From Oopsacas minuta (Eukaryota; Porifera; Hexactinellida; Lyssacinosida; Leucopsacidae), in contig JAKMXF010000277.1 of assembly GCA_024704765.1 (NCBI GenBank), positions 310,001-374,000 on the forward strand: DNA of 64,000 bases, read 5' to 3'. The notes under the pieces were generated by a model. It saw only the letters and a program-made list of their open reading frames with translations. It was not told the DNA's origin and ran no database searches. Within the stretch, counting starts at the first letter, position 1. Each line of letters begins with the position of its first letter. A program made the position numbers and the translations under genes. Shown in pieces: positions 33,699 through 44,792 of the stretch.

Positions 33699-36520
33699 TG
33701 TAACAGCCTAGATTAGCCTCCCCACCCAGTTTAACCCCGGGTATAGTCTGGGCTAGCCTAGATTAACCCCCAGAAGGGGGGTTAATCTGGGCTAGCCTAA
33801 ATTAACCCCAGATATAGTCTGGGCTAGCCCAGATTCTACCCCTGAGTTAATAGTCAACAAATTATGATGTTATCTGCTTGTAGAATACAAGTGATGTGTG
33901 TGGCGGTGACACTTACAATGTCTATATTAGTGTTTCAACTATTATAAATATACTAGAAGAGCATATGTACTTATTTGATCTATCAATTATATTTACTGCA
34001 TTGTTTTGATGGATGATCAACTCTACAATCAAATATTGCATTTTTTTATATCCAACGAAAACAAATATCCAGGAGAGATCTATAAACTTCCAGCTGAAAA
34101 ACGAGTCAATGCGAAATCACAATTCAGACAAACTGTTAAGCCATATAATTTGAAGGATGGGGTTCTGATGCATGCTGAAAAGCAAGTGTTACGAAAAAGT
34201 GGAGTGGACGCAGTACTTAAAATGTGTCATGATAACCCTGTAACCGGTGGTCATTTTGGTCGTGACAAAACCTACCAAAAGATCGCATCAAGATTCTACT
34301 GGAAAGGTAAATATTTACTAATACTTAATTTAACATTCAATCCGGGAGCAAACTTTCGCACTCAATGGGTAACTCAATGCCACTGTTGGCATATTAAAGC
34401 TTAAGTAAATTCCTTAATTAGGCGATGAAACTTACCTACAATCAATTGTTAGACCGTTGTTAATACATTTGGGTTTATTTTTTCAATAGATGTTGTCAAA
34501 TTCCCAAGATTTGGAATTGTAAACAAATTTCACAAAGTTTCATGATTCCCAAATGTATTCTTTAGGTATGAAGCAAGAAATTGAAATATATTGTAAACAA
34601 TGCATCAAGTGTTTTGAAGTCAACCCAAAACTTAAGATGGACCGTCCTCCACTGTCTTCGATACGCGTACCATCTCAAGTATGGAGTCTTGTAGGAATTG
34701 ATCTCATCGGGCCCTTACAGGAGTCTACAAGTGGCAACAAATATATTGTAGCTATTTCAGACCACTTTTCCAAGTGGTCAGAAGCTAGTGCCATTCCTGA
34801 CAAAACTTCTAAATCTGTAGCTGATTTTCTATACCTAGTAGTTTGCAGATTGGGATGTATGGACACACTTATAAGTGATCAGGGAAGAGAGTTTGTGAAC
34901 GAAGTTATTGATTATCTCCTTGACATTCTGCAGACTGAGCATCGAATTTCTTCTGCTTATCATCCTGAAACAAATGGACAACGGGAGAGAGATAACCGTA
35001 CCCTGAAATCTGCATTGGTGAAATTGGTAAATGAAAAAGGTGATGATTGGGATATGTATATCCCAGGAATACTATTTGCTTATCACACAAGCATTCATGC
35101 TTCTACGAAATGTACTCCATTTCAAGCGATGTATTGTCGTAGTGCGAAGCTACCAATTGATTTATCCATTAAACCTCCAAAATCAATTGAGCAGGCGAAT
35201 CCAAAAGTTTTACAGGCGTTTGGCATGATGCGTGAAGCTATCAACGCCAAAATTGATCTTAATATCACAAACGCGCAGAAACACCAAAAACGCAACTTTG
35301 ATAACCGTCATTCTAATAGTAAAGTGTTATCACCTGGCGCAACTGTGTACATAAAAAACAGCAAGCAAATACATCGAATGGGATCGAAAATGGAACCACG
35401 CTGGATAGGTCCTTACAAAATCATTGAGTTGCTAGATAAAGGACGTGCAATCCTAGAGAATATTAACACAGGTAAGAAACTAAAAAATATATATAATATT
35501 GCAAATTTTAAGGTTTATGATACAAATAACAAAGATGAAGATGCTAAATCAATGAAAAAGAAAACAATTTCAATATCACATTCCAAGATTAAGAAACTAG
35601 AGTGTAAGGATGAGCTAGTTTTAACTGGAGTTAAACAAGGAGTCAAACAATTCAACCCAAACAGACTGTTTTCTCCAATTTCCGCTGATTCTAGAAAAAA
35701 TGTTGCCAAAGTTCTCAACTTGAACATATGCAAGACCCAATACTTTGGAAAACCTGGCTTCCTATCTAAACCCGCGCGGATATACAGAACTAAAGGTGAT
35801 GGTAATTGCTATTTCCGATCAATAAGCTACATCCTAACAGGTTCAGAAGATAGCCATATTATAATTCGTAATAAAGTCGTCCATCACATGAGTGGTAGTT
35901 TGAGTGAAACACTAAGAAAGTATCTTTCTCAAACGGTTGCCAATTATGTCAGCGAAAGTGCCATTGACTCCAGTGGTGTTTGGGCAACCGAGGCAGAAAT
36001 ACTGGCCACAGCTAATCTTATTCAACATGATATCGTTGTGTATGCAAAGAGTGGGGATTCAATGGAATGGCTTACATACCCTGCATCTTTTACATTGACA
36101 GAAACAACAGAAACTGCATTGTATCTGGAAAATTTAGCTGAACACTTCAACGTAGTCATTAATATACAATGATACTAGAAACATAGACAATATTTTCCTA
36201 TCTGTTCATTAGTACCATAGATTCATTATTGTATTAGCAGATGATTAAAAAGAACTATTAATCACTATAATCTCATTGGAAATATTTACACAGGGTATAA
36301 ACTAGGCTAGGCTAGTTTATACCCTGGGGGTTAATTTGGGCTAGGCTAGTTTATACCCAGGGGGTTAATCTAGGCTAGGCTAGTTTATACCCTGGGGGTT
36401 AATCTAGGCTCAGAAGGTATAATCTGGGCTAGCCCAGTTTAAACCCTGGGGTATAATCTAGGCTAGCCTAGTTTATACCCTGGGGTATATTCTGGCGGGA
36501 GGTTAATCTAGGCTGCTACA
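33699..36520 (+). mobile_element. Ginger1 DNA transposon, apparently intact
   Basis: 2822 bp. Inverted ends TGTAACAGCCTAGATTAGCC and, reverse-complemented, TGTAGCAGCCTAGATTAACC, flanked by CCGG on both sides (33695-33698, 36521-36524). Ginger1 elements are known for CCGG-specific duplications, long inverted repeats and an integrase-like transposase fused to an OTU or Ulp1 protease; all but Ulp1 are seen here. Subterminal arrays of ctaggctagtttataccc/ggggttaatct units fill 33705-33840 and 36292-36515. Exact TSDs, similar ends and an open transposase frame point to recent insertion. Confidence 0.95.
34009..36172 (+). CDS. Ginger1 transposase: H2C2 zinc finger, DDE integrase, GPY/F, OTU protease
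   Basis: Two exons, 34009-34306 and 34566-36172, joined in phase 1 by a GT-AG intron of 259 bp, giving 634 residues without a stop. Order of domains: H2C2 zinc finger (HDNPVTGGHFG...CKQCIKC); integrase core with Asp in GIDLIGPL, Asp in ISDQGREF and Glu in HPETNGQRER; GPY/F module (PRWIGPYKIIELL); linker; OTU cysteine protease with KGDGNCYFRS (Cys514) and a C-terminal His in AEHFNVV. The open frame starts at a TTG, so I chose ATG 34009, three bases later. The OTU domain may remove ubiquitin from host proteins, but its role in transposition is not established. All catalytic residues are present, so activity is possible. Confidence 0.93.
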
Positions 36521-36548
36521 CCGGACGTCTGGCAACCCTACGTACCTC

Positions 36549-37332
36549 GATTGCTGTGATCAGTAGTTCGCGAAATTATAACAGATAGTATAGTATAGAG
36601 GCGGACCTGTGACTGAGAGTGCAGCTTGGAAATCTGAGTTATCTGCCGAATGAACAATGTTTAGTCGACTAAAACAAATAAATTTGAAATCGATGATTTT
36701 CCCCCAATTTGTAAAGATAAAAAGCAAAGAAACTCTAATAAGAAAAATTCACTAACAAAACCATTATTTAACTCAAAAGATGAAAACTTGTTCTTCACGT
36801 TCTTCGAATTGGTCTTTATCTTCCAATCCAATCGGAGGCGTAGCCAAGGCGGTGCGTGATCGGTGGTGTTGCGGTGCACTACCTTGGATTGTGCCCATCA
36901 TCTGAACTTGTTCAGACTAATCTAGGCTTAAAATGGTAAAATAGTACCAGTCTATGAATATATTTAATCTCTGAATGGCTTCGGACAGCACTGTTTAGTT
37001 AAATTGCTAAAATTAGGAAAACATTCAGTACACGCATGTACCATGGATATATTGAGTTAATTTCGAACTTTAACAATATTTAGTCTCAATAAACTGCGAA
37101 ATTCGCTCTGTGAGAGAAAATCTTGTCATTGTATCATGAAAATTGGGAATTACACATAAAATAAACAACAAACTCACAATATCCTCTCTATGGCCAGCAA
37201 AATTAATTATTTTACAAATACAGATTGTAATTAATATGTATGTATTCTTTTGAGGAAATCTATCTCAAAATCCACTATTGTTTCATTTTTGTCATTTCAT
37301 ATTGTTTTGATGTCATTAAAATGAAGTAACTG
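36549..37332. other. Intergenic, no gene seen
   Basis: AT-rich. The distal arm of the palindrome broken by the hAT insertion lies at 36554-36575. Nothing else recognised. Confidence 0.3.
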
Positions 37333-37425
37333 CATCTGTATGTATGCTATATCTGTATGTATGCTGTATCTGTATGTATGCTGTATCTGTATGTATGCTG
37401 TATCTGTATATATGCTTTATCTTAC
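37333..37425 (+). repeat. Minisatellite, about 16-bp unit
   Basis: Five to six tandem copies of ctgtatgtatgctgtat, the first and last slightly degenerate. Confidence 0.9.
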
Positions 37426-37597
37426 TATTTTTACTATGATGACTCAAGCAGACCAAAATAATTAATAACTATTTGTTACAACATTTTATATTGCTAAGTT
37501 TTCAAAATATGGCAGTCAGCCATCTAGTATTTTAGTAATTTATTGATCTCATTTAAAGTTCAGAGGATACACAAAATTCCTGACAAATACTCTATGG

Positions 37598-37859
37598 CAG
37601 GGGTACTCAAACTTTTAAATCTACGGGCCACTTTAAAATTAGGCTCCGCTTTACGGGCCACAAATCATAGATCGCCTCTGGCTTTAGTTTAATCAATTTT
37701 CAAGCTATACTATTTGACTTCATATTGCATTTAGAAAAAACAATTATTATCTGACGATGGGAGCACGTCAATCTACTGTATATATATGAATAATGAAAGC
37801 AAGCGAACTATCTGCCGGCCATAGCAAATGATCTCGCGGGCCACGGTTTGAGCACCTTG
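37598..37859. mobile_element. hAT-type MITE, 8-bp TSD
   Basis: 262 bp. Ends CAGGGGTACTCAAAC and, reverse-complemented, CAAGGTGCTCAAAC, flanked by perfect ctctatgg repeats (37590-37597, 37860-37867). It carries the acgggccac motifs common in hAT MITEs and no ORF. Confidence 0.9.
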
Positions 37860-37867
37860 CTCTATGG

Positions 37868-39316
37868 CTTATCTACAGTCATTAACAAAAGTTTAGACAT
37901 ACCGCATCCAGGCGATCATAATCAACAAAGGGGGCAGACAAATGTCTTTGTCATATTATGAGCGATAAATCAGGCAATAGAACAATAATTATAATCTATC
38001 TGGGACATAACTCATGAAACTTTTATATTCATTCTACCAACATCTTCTAAGGGACTTGAGGACGCTGTCACGCAGGAACAACAATTAGTACATAGATATA
38101 TAGCAAACCAATGAAAACGCCTTCTCTATGGAGTACAAACTCGAATTAGGGAGGTCGTTCCCTAAGAAATTTACATTAATTGGAATGCTCACTATCTACA
38201 TATTGTATTGGCAGATAGCGTGAAAAAGGTTGTTGATGCAAGGAGTGTTATTACCTTATTAGTATATTTTTGAGCTACAGATAGAATTTTTACCCAGAAT
38301 AACAGGTCCTTCAATTGCAGAGATTATCAGACAAACGTTGGGTTTGCTGATACAGAGCCATAGCTGCTATGTGTTGCAGATTTGATGTTGTACTTGCAAC
38401 GCTATCAACCGTAGCGAATGGAATTGAAGTGATGGAATAAAAGCTGTGGAAGCTAAACGTTTCCTTTTTCAAGTCTCATCTGTTAAATCATATGCTTGGT
38501 AGTGTCTAAATATAAATAAAATGTGTCATCTTTAGCACTGTTGTATGACAGATTTACTACCTCTATTACTGGTATCATGGATACTCTATATCCATGACAG
38601 ATTCACTAACTTACATGAGAATGATTATCCTTTAATCATGACATGAAATCGTATAACGCATATCTTAGTTCTTATCGCACTAATGATGATGCAATAAATG
38701 CATTTTCAACGGTTTATTTATTTATGCTCTAGAGTTATATTTCCAAGTTAGCATAGGCAACAGAAGAGAATATATGACAAAAAGTTTCAAACTAACAGGT
38801 TAATGTTATTTTAATGTTAGAGACTGCATGCAGCACCTAAACAGTAACTAGTTGATACTATAAATGAATTGTTTCGTATAGTATCTCAAATTGATTGTAA
38901 ATAATTCTATTTGGTGAGCAAAGTGTGACAGCCTCATTCATCTTGTAACATGAATTGTGACAAAAATGGTCGCGAAAAATTGATATCGGAAGCAACCAAG
39001 CAGGTATGACCCCTAATCAAGGGTAAATCTCCACACCAACAAGCCAGTAGTGCCTCAAAATGACCTGGAACAACTTCCAAGTAGGTATAGTCACTAACCC
39101 AGGGTAATTTCCCATTACAACCTAGCCACTAGTTCCTGGTAAGACCTGGAACAACGAACATTCTCCGAAACCAATTTCTCGTGTAAATTCTTCCGCGACA
39201 AAATTTCCCCGCGACCATCTTTCCTTCAACGACATATTTGATAATTAAAATTGAGGATTATATAATTATGAATACGGTAAATAAAATAGCAAATATAATC
39301 TATAGAGCATTCAAAT
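37868..39316. other. Intergenic, no gene seen
   Basis: AT-rich DNA. Around 38995-39160 two diverged copies of a tandem unit (aagtaggtat...gacctggaacaac) are present. No coding signal. Confidence 0.35.
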
Positions 39317-39580
39317 CAGGGGCGGATACAAGGGGAGTGCTAGGAGGGCCATAGCCTCCCTGAGATTTTGAGATCTAATTTTCCGTCTCAAAATGAATAA
39401 CTAAAAAGATAAATTAACCTAAATTGTTCCTCCATAAGTGGTAGAAATAGCTGTAGTTCGCTATTTCAGCGTATAACTTATTAAAATTTATGGGGGCCTT
39501 GTCCTCCAGACCCCCCTTAGGGATAGCTCGCTATGCTCGCAACTTGGTCCTCCTAAGATTGTATCCTGGATCCGCCCATG
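39317..39580. mobile_element. hAT-type MITE, 8-bp TSD
   Basis: 264 bp. Ends CAGGGGCGGATACAAGG and, reverse-complemented, CATGGGCGGATCCAGGATACAA, flanked by perfect attcaaat (39309-39316, 39581-39588). No ORF. Confidence 0.9.
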
Positions 39581-39823
39581 ATTCAAATCCTTGAAGCAAT
39601 AATGAACAAGCCAACATACAAACTAACTATGTATTCTAATATCTGCTAAGGTTTGCATTACACTGTGTAGAGCATGATGATAGCTAAAGCAGATAGTATT
39701 AACAACAAACTCCTAGCTATATCAACTGCTGAATTGTAACAATAATTACATGTATATTTGGAATGTTCAGCAGGGAGCTTGAATGCAGAGAAAGGAGTGC
39801 TACATTGTTGTAGGTAGTCATAT

Positions 39824-39966
39824 TTAAAACATTTCTACTTCATCGGATCCTAAATTAATGGTTGTAGCGTATGAAACAGGCAATCCGTTAACAACAACAA
39901 GTTGAGCGATATCCACTGATACAGGTATAGTGAGTGTTCCTTCAGGGCCTTCTGGAGCAGTAGTAT
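39824..39966 (-). CDS. Possible 3'-terminal exon of an unresolved gene
   Basis: On the minus strand a good acceptor (gatttgcag) is followed by 46 open codons and a stop, reading TTAPEGPEGTLTIPVSV then a beta-strand-like pattern ending EVEMF. Composition looks coding. No upstream partner could be joined with confidence, and no family is recognised. Confidence 0.35.
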
Positions 39967-40198
39967 CTGCAAATCGAGTAAAATTATTGAAATAAAAAAG
40001 GGAAAATAGATGGTATGAAAAAGGCTTGCTAATACATTCACTATTTACATCTTTTGCCGAGAGTAGGTATATTCATTGAATTTATTTAAAGCAGCACTAT
40101 TAATTATTTCATTTGAGGGATGATGCTAGTTTAGGGAAAATTTAATATTTCATAACGCTCAAGTACATAGTGTCAAAGGAATTCATAAAATCTGATAT

Positions 40199-40440
40199 CA
40201 GGGGCGTAGGAAGCAAGTATGGAGTGGTGGGGCCAATTATAGCTGGTAATGGCAAGAATATGATATGAATAATCCAAGAAATTCTAGATAACATGAGCTA
40301 TCAGATACATAAGTTAGAAAGTTACAATCGTGGACATATAAGCATTAACAGAAGGACACCAGAACTAATAATAGTATTGATCTGTATTATAATGTGGTGG
40401 GGCCATGGTTCGATTGGCCCCACCTACACTTACGCTCGTG
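40199..40440. mobile_element. hAT-like MITE, decayed TSD
   Basis: Ends CAGGGGCGTAGGAAG and, reverse-complemented, CACGAGCGTAAGTGTAGG, with ggtggggcc motifs on both sides. The 8-bp flanks (tctgatat, aatactat) no longer match. Confidence 0.5.
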
Positions 40441-41342
40441 AATACTATACTATAGGCAAAACTTTGTAATTGATATATTAATATGTTTTAACATTAGATT
40501 TCTATTACTTTAAACTGATCCCTTATTTTGTTATTCTAATATCATAATTCATACTAACTAATGAACTACTAACTACATCGTGAATATCATTATGTATTTT
40601 GGATAATTTAATATCAATCTCTCAATTATGGTAAGTTATTTCAGAATCCATATTCATTATGTAGGAAGAGGTTAGCTGGAATTGAAGGGCAGTGCGATCC
40701 AGATGTAGCACGAATTTAAAATGAGGCTTGAACTCTCATTCTAAATGTCGCCTCATCAGTAATTTGAGGATTCTAGGTTGTACTCATACTTACCAACTCA
40801 GGCCCGTAGTCAAGGGATAAGGAGACTAGCCCCTCTGGTGGACTTTGAGCTTCCCCTAGAAAATTTGGGCGCCATCTAAAGTATTCTTGCTGTGATATAT
40901 CTATATAATATGTGCTGACAGGCGACAGCATTATATTATAATTGAATTTATTTATCTAGCACTATTTATTAGAGGCACTACACAATGTTATATTTACCCT
41001 TAAATCTCACGCGCCGCCTATGGCAGGAAGTATATCCTTTGATTGATTATATATTGCTTACTTCATTTTTAACAAATCTTCATAAACACAAAGCAAAAAC
41101 CAAAAGATTTAGATAACACACATTCTGCTAACATACCCAAGTTAATGTGGGGAAAATTATAGATTTCAACATATATTCAGAGAATGTTATCATTCCAGAA
41201 TAGATATTTCAAATTTCACATAATTTCATAAATACAATCAAGTATTATCTTTAAGACATCGCCTTTAAATAATTCCCATCATGCCTAATTGATTATGCGA
41301 TTTGAAGGTATCATATATTAGCATTAAGATGTTGTACTATAT
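40441..41342. other. Intergenic, isolated open stretches
   Basis: One hAT-like end (caggcccgtagtcaaggg) at 40799. A minus-strand open stretch near 40715-40770 follows an acceptor-like cctag, but it is too short to call. Nothing else seen. Confidence 0.25.
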
Positions 41343-41528
41343 CAGGGGTGTCAAACTTATGGCCCTCACCAAGTATATACAGATTAATGAGTCAAATTGG
41401 AGTAATTTTTCGTTTTCCGCCAATGTATTTGGTCAATTCTACAAATTAACTTTTTCGATTAATAATGGAAAGTATTGTTCACCATTATTTTGCATTGGCC
41501 CTGAAATTTGAAAGGTTTGACACCACAT
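41343..41528. mobile_element. hAT-like MITE
   Basis: Left CAGGGGTGTCAAACTT; right end reverse-complemented ATGTGGTGTCAAACCTT, with tggccct motifs inside. Flanks tactatat and actactat are similar but not exact. Confidence 0.6.
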
Positions 41529-41806
41529 ACTACTATTAGATTACAGTAAGTATGAATTCTTACTTTGATTATCAAGTCTATAACAATATGTCTACTTTTC
41601 CATAAATTACTGTATTTACTATATGGACTCTAGAACATAAATCTGAAACCTGATCAGCCCCATATATCTTTCAGGTTAATCAGGTTTCAAGTGATAAGTA
41701 TATAGTGCATGTATTATATACTTACATGTACAATTGATTAGGATACGCGTACGATTACAATAAATGTCATGATGACAAGTTAATAGGAACCCAATCAAAG
41801 TTTCAC

Positions 41807-41904
41807 TAATCCGATCAATGCAATCGGTTTCTTGGCAATTGTTACAGAGCAGTTCGATTCACAAGGGTTTACAAAGTAGTGACATCCAGACCCGTATTCT
41901 GTAC
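41807..41904 (-). CDS. Possible internal exon (Cys-rich)
   Basis: On the minus strand ctaag/GT...TTA/gtgaaa bounds about 98 bp that read open as GTEYGSGCHYFVNPCESNCS and onward, with three cysteines. It might belong with the terminal exon at 39824. Splice sites are weak and no homologue is recognised. Confidence 0.22.
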
Positions 41905-42058
41905 CTTAGTATTGGAGGTATTAAAGAAATATTTTGGTATCAGTTCATAGGCGTAGTCCCAGAGGGAACCTGGCTGCAAAATTATGAGTAAGGCCACCAA
42001 ACATTTGTTTCACAGCATGTGTGAAATTCAAAAACATGTACCCGCTCGTATATCCAAA

Positions 42059-42084
42059 CATATATATATATATATATGTATATA
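42059..42084. repeat. (TA)n microsatellite
   Basis: catatatatatatatatatg, an uninterrupted TA run followed by tatata. Confidence 0.8.
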
Positions 42085-42248
42085 TCGTTCTCCACTACTG
42101 CCATGCGTCGGTTATGCTCCATTTCCCCTTCCCCCTTTCTATCGCCGTCTATTCATCTCCAACCTGTATCAGCTGGATATACCCTCATTTAATCAATTTT
42201 AATTTGGATTAATATATTTGAGAATTAACCCATACTGAGTATATTCTT

Positions 42249-43553
42249 CGAGGGTCAGTCCAAAAGTTTTGTCGTACACAAAAAATATAATAACAAATTT
42301 AATCAAACTTTCACAGTTTCTCAAAGTAACGACCACAACAATCTATGCAAAGTTGCATACGATGAAACCAACTGTCGAAACAACTATGCCATTTTTCCTC
42401 TGGCAGGCTCCAAAGGGCCTCTTCAAATGCCAGACGAGCCTCTTCAGGACTCTCAAACCTTATTCCACGGGTCTTTTCCTTGATTGTTGGGAACAAGAAA
42501 AAGTCGCATGGAGCTAAATCTGGACTGTAAGGTGGATGCGATACCAACTGGACCGAATTTTCAGCCAGGAAGTCCAATGTTTTGGCTGCTGTGTGTGAAG
42601 ATGCATTATCGTGGTGAAGGAGAAGTCCTCTGATACCAGTCTTAGGGCGACGAGAACTCCAAGCTTCGAAAGCCTTGGGCAGGCAATTGTTAATGTACCA
42701 ATCAGCATTGACGGTACGACGATCCTCGATAGGAATTATTGCTACTGGGCCAGTCTTACAGAAAAAGCAGCCACCATCTTCTTCCCAACGCTGCGAGCCC
42801 GGCGAACTTTAACAGGGGGATCTTCGCCAGGAAACACCCAGATTGAAGATTGCCGCTTTGTTTCCGGATCGTACTGATAGATCCATGTCTCATCACATGT
42901 TAGTATGTCGTACACTCGTTTAGACTCTCCTCCTTTAAATTTCTTGAGCATAAACTTGCACCATTCTACCCTTGCCTCTAATTGCATTTCAGAGAGATTA
43001 TGAGGGATCCATCGGGCCGCAAGCCTTCTGACACCAAGATAATCATGTAGAATAGTATTGATGGCGGCTTTCCCGATCTTTAGGGTCTCAGCAAACTGCT
43101 CATAGTTAATGCGGCTATCCTCCCTGATTAATGTCTCGCAGCAGCAATAGTCTCTGGGGTGACGGCGGTTGAAGGTCGCTCAGACCTAGCCTCATCTTGT
43201 AATGACGTTCTCTCCCTCCTGAAATCTAGATACCAACGCTCCACTGTACGCTTAGATGGAGCTTGATCTTGGAAAGCTTCCACCAAGTTATCATGACTCT
43301 GCTCCACTGATATCTTGCGCATAAAGTCATAAAACATCATGGCTCTAAAATCCCTTCTTTCCAGTTCCATTCAGTAATAATAAAATCTGTATATAGGCTT
43401 ATGGATAAAATAGCGTTACTCAGGAAATAAGTGTTGAATATAGCTCAAATTAATAGTAGAGTCATTATACATATCTAAGTATATAGTGTTGTATTTATTT
43501 GATTGGAGACAAAATAGAACCTTTGTACGACAAAACTTTTGGACTGACCCTCG
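42249..43553 (-). mobile_element. mariner element (DD34D)
   Basis: 1305 bp with near-perfect inverted ends CGAGGGTCAGTCCAAAAGTT...GTCGTAC at both sides. The flank on each side is tatattctt (42240-42248, 43554-43562) rather than a simple TA. Encodes a disrupted DD34D transposase on the minus strand. Confidence 0.92.
42311..43370 (-). pseudogene. mariner transposase, two frameshifts
   Basis: Starts at ATG 43370 with a helix-turn-helix region (about 80 codons). Frame breaks occur near 43128 (before the LIREDSRINY-type block) and near 42755 in a T-run. The later parts carry CDETWIYQYDPE, HHDNASSHTA and SPDLAPCDFFLFP. I counted 34 residues between the second and third Asp, so it is a mariner (DD34D). 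Not functional as it stands. Confidence 0.88.
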
Positions 43554-43591
43554 TATATTCTTTGAGATTTATAGGATTTAATTAATACACA

Positions 43592-44251
43592 ATGCTGAAA
43601 GTTTTCCTGTTAATCTCATGTATTGTACTCATTCAAACGCAAATAACTCCCCCGAATATTTCTCTGAGTCATACTGCATTCTATACAATATTTGATCATT
43701 CAGTTACAGAACCAGTTGAGGGCATGTTATGGAGAGATGACGTCAGAGGATTAGAGAGGAGATTCATGTCTGGGGTTATTCCGTTAATAGATGCACCATC
43801 AGGATATTTCCTCGTCAGCACAGGAGACGCGGGAACCTGGATTTATTCAGAGGAAGAATGCAATTACACTGTAGGAGCTCCTCCTCTACTAAATTTTTTC
43901 AGCTTTTTACAAAATTCTAATCTCACCTACGAATTAGAAGGAGAAATCGAACGTTGGTCACAATTTGTAGGATTTTACAATTCAATGACTGTAAATCGAA
44001 ATGATCGGACCAGACCATTAACCTATTCATTCGGCTTCAGTACAGCAACAGCTACGAATATCACTATATACTGTTGGGATGGAAATGAGCCAGATCAGCG
44101 AGTTTACTACCTACCAGATACCTGTCAAGGAGTATGTGAACAATGTACCAGCATTCTCTACCTTGAAGCAATGGCGTGTCCGTCATGTGCTGCTATGAAT
44201 ACTATAGCAATAATATGTTTAGTATTGAGTCTAATAGTGACAATGTTTTAA
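43592..44251 (+). CDS. Secreted or GPI/TM-anchored orphan protein
   Basis: 219 residues, single exon. N-terminal signal peptide (1-17), four or more N-glycosylation sites (NIS, NYT, NLT, NIT), a Cys-rich patch near the end (CQGVCEQC, CPSC) and a hydrophobic C-terminal helix (NTIAIICLVLSLIVTMF) without a basic tail. That layout suits a GPI-anchor signal or a single TM. No known domain is recognised. The ATG lies 39 bp from the end of the mariner element, so the promoter is either inside or beyond the transposon. Confidence 0.6.
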   Translation: MLKVFLLISCIVLIQTQITPPNISLSHTAFYTIFDHSVTEPVEGMLWRDDVRGLERRFMSGVIPLIDAPSGYFLVSTGDAGTWIYSEEECNYTVGAPPLLNFFSFLQNSNLTYELEGEIERWSQFVGFYNSMTVNRNDRTRPLTYSFGFSTATATNITIYCWDGNEPDQRVYYLPDTCQGVCEQCTSILYLEAMACPSCAAMNTIAIICLVLSLIVTMF

Positions 44252-44792
44252 CTTTTTATTCGTTTAGTTGGTTAGCTAAAGAAACAGTGAGATTGTTGTA
44301 ATATCTAGAATTAGTAACTATTAGAATTAGCAATTTGTATATTTTTTGTATTTGTGTATTAATATGTATATATTTGACATTATTTCTTGGACTTGGCTTC
44401 ATATACGGGCAAAACAGGGCAGTTATTCTTTTGTGGATAATTGTGTTACTTATGTGAGATGTCTTAACAGCAGCACATAGTCTCATCAGACACCATTACG
44501 AAGTCTGTTGAATAAGTGAATCCACATGATTTTTCAGCTTAAACTTAAATACGGCCGGGAATGATGTGGATATTGTATCCCAATAAATATCCTAATTACG
44601 TACATAAAGTATTGATTTGATGCTTCAATGCAGCATTTTCAGGAAGGGAAATGCGACAAATCTGGTCAGACTATGACCATAGATCCGACAAGATTTTTTT
44701 TCTCAAAATGATTCATTCAACAATACTCAAAAAACATATTTTTCATATAAGTATTCGAAATAACAACTTATCCGAGTTTATCAATATATAAA
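44252..44792. other. Intergenic, no gene seen
   Basis: Holds the probable 3' ends of the two flanking convergent genes. Nothing else recognised. Confidence 0.3.

Larger units (their letters stand above)
33159..36540. mobile_element. hAT-type element hosting a Ginger1 insertion
   Basis: Ends TAGGGTTGTCAGA and, reverse-complemented, TAGGGTTGCCAGA, flanked by a perfect 8-bp direct repeat cgtacctc (33151-33158 and 36541-36548). An 8-bp duplication with TAGGG-type ends fits hAT. Without the 2822-bp Ginger1 insert and its 4-bp duplication the host element is about 556 bp and non-coding, hence non-autonomous. Ginger1 landed 20 bp from its right end. Confidence 0.85.

Noticed and set aside
34006-36172. 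Ty3/gypsy retrotransposon, first suggested by the integrase domain
   Set aside because: No gag, protease, reverse transcriptase or LTRs. Inverted ends, a CCGG duplication and the OTU domain identify Ginger1.
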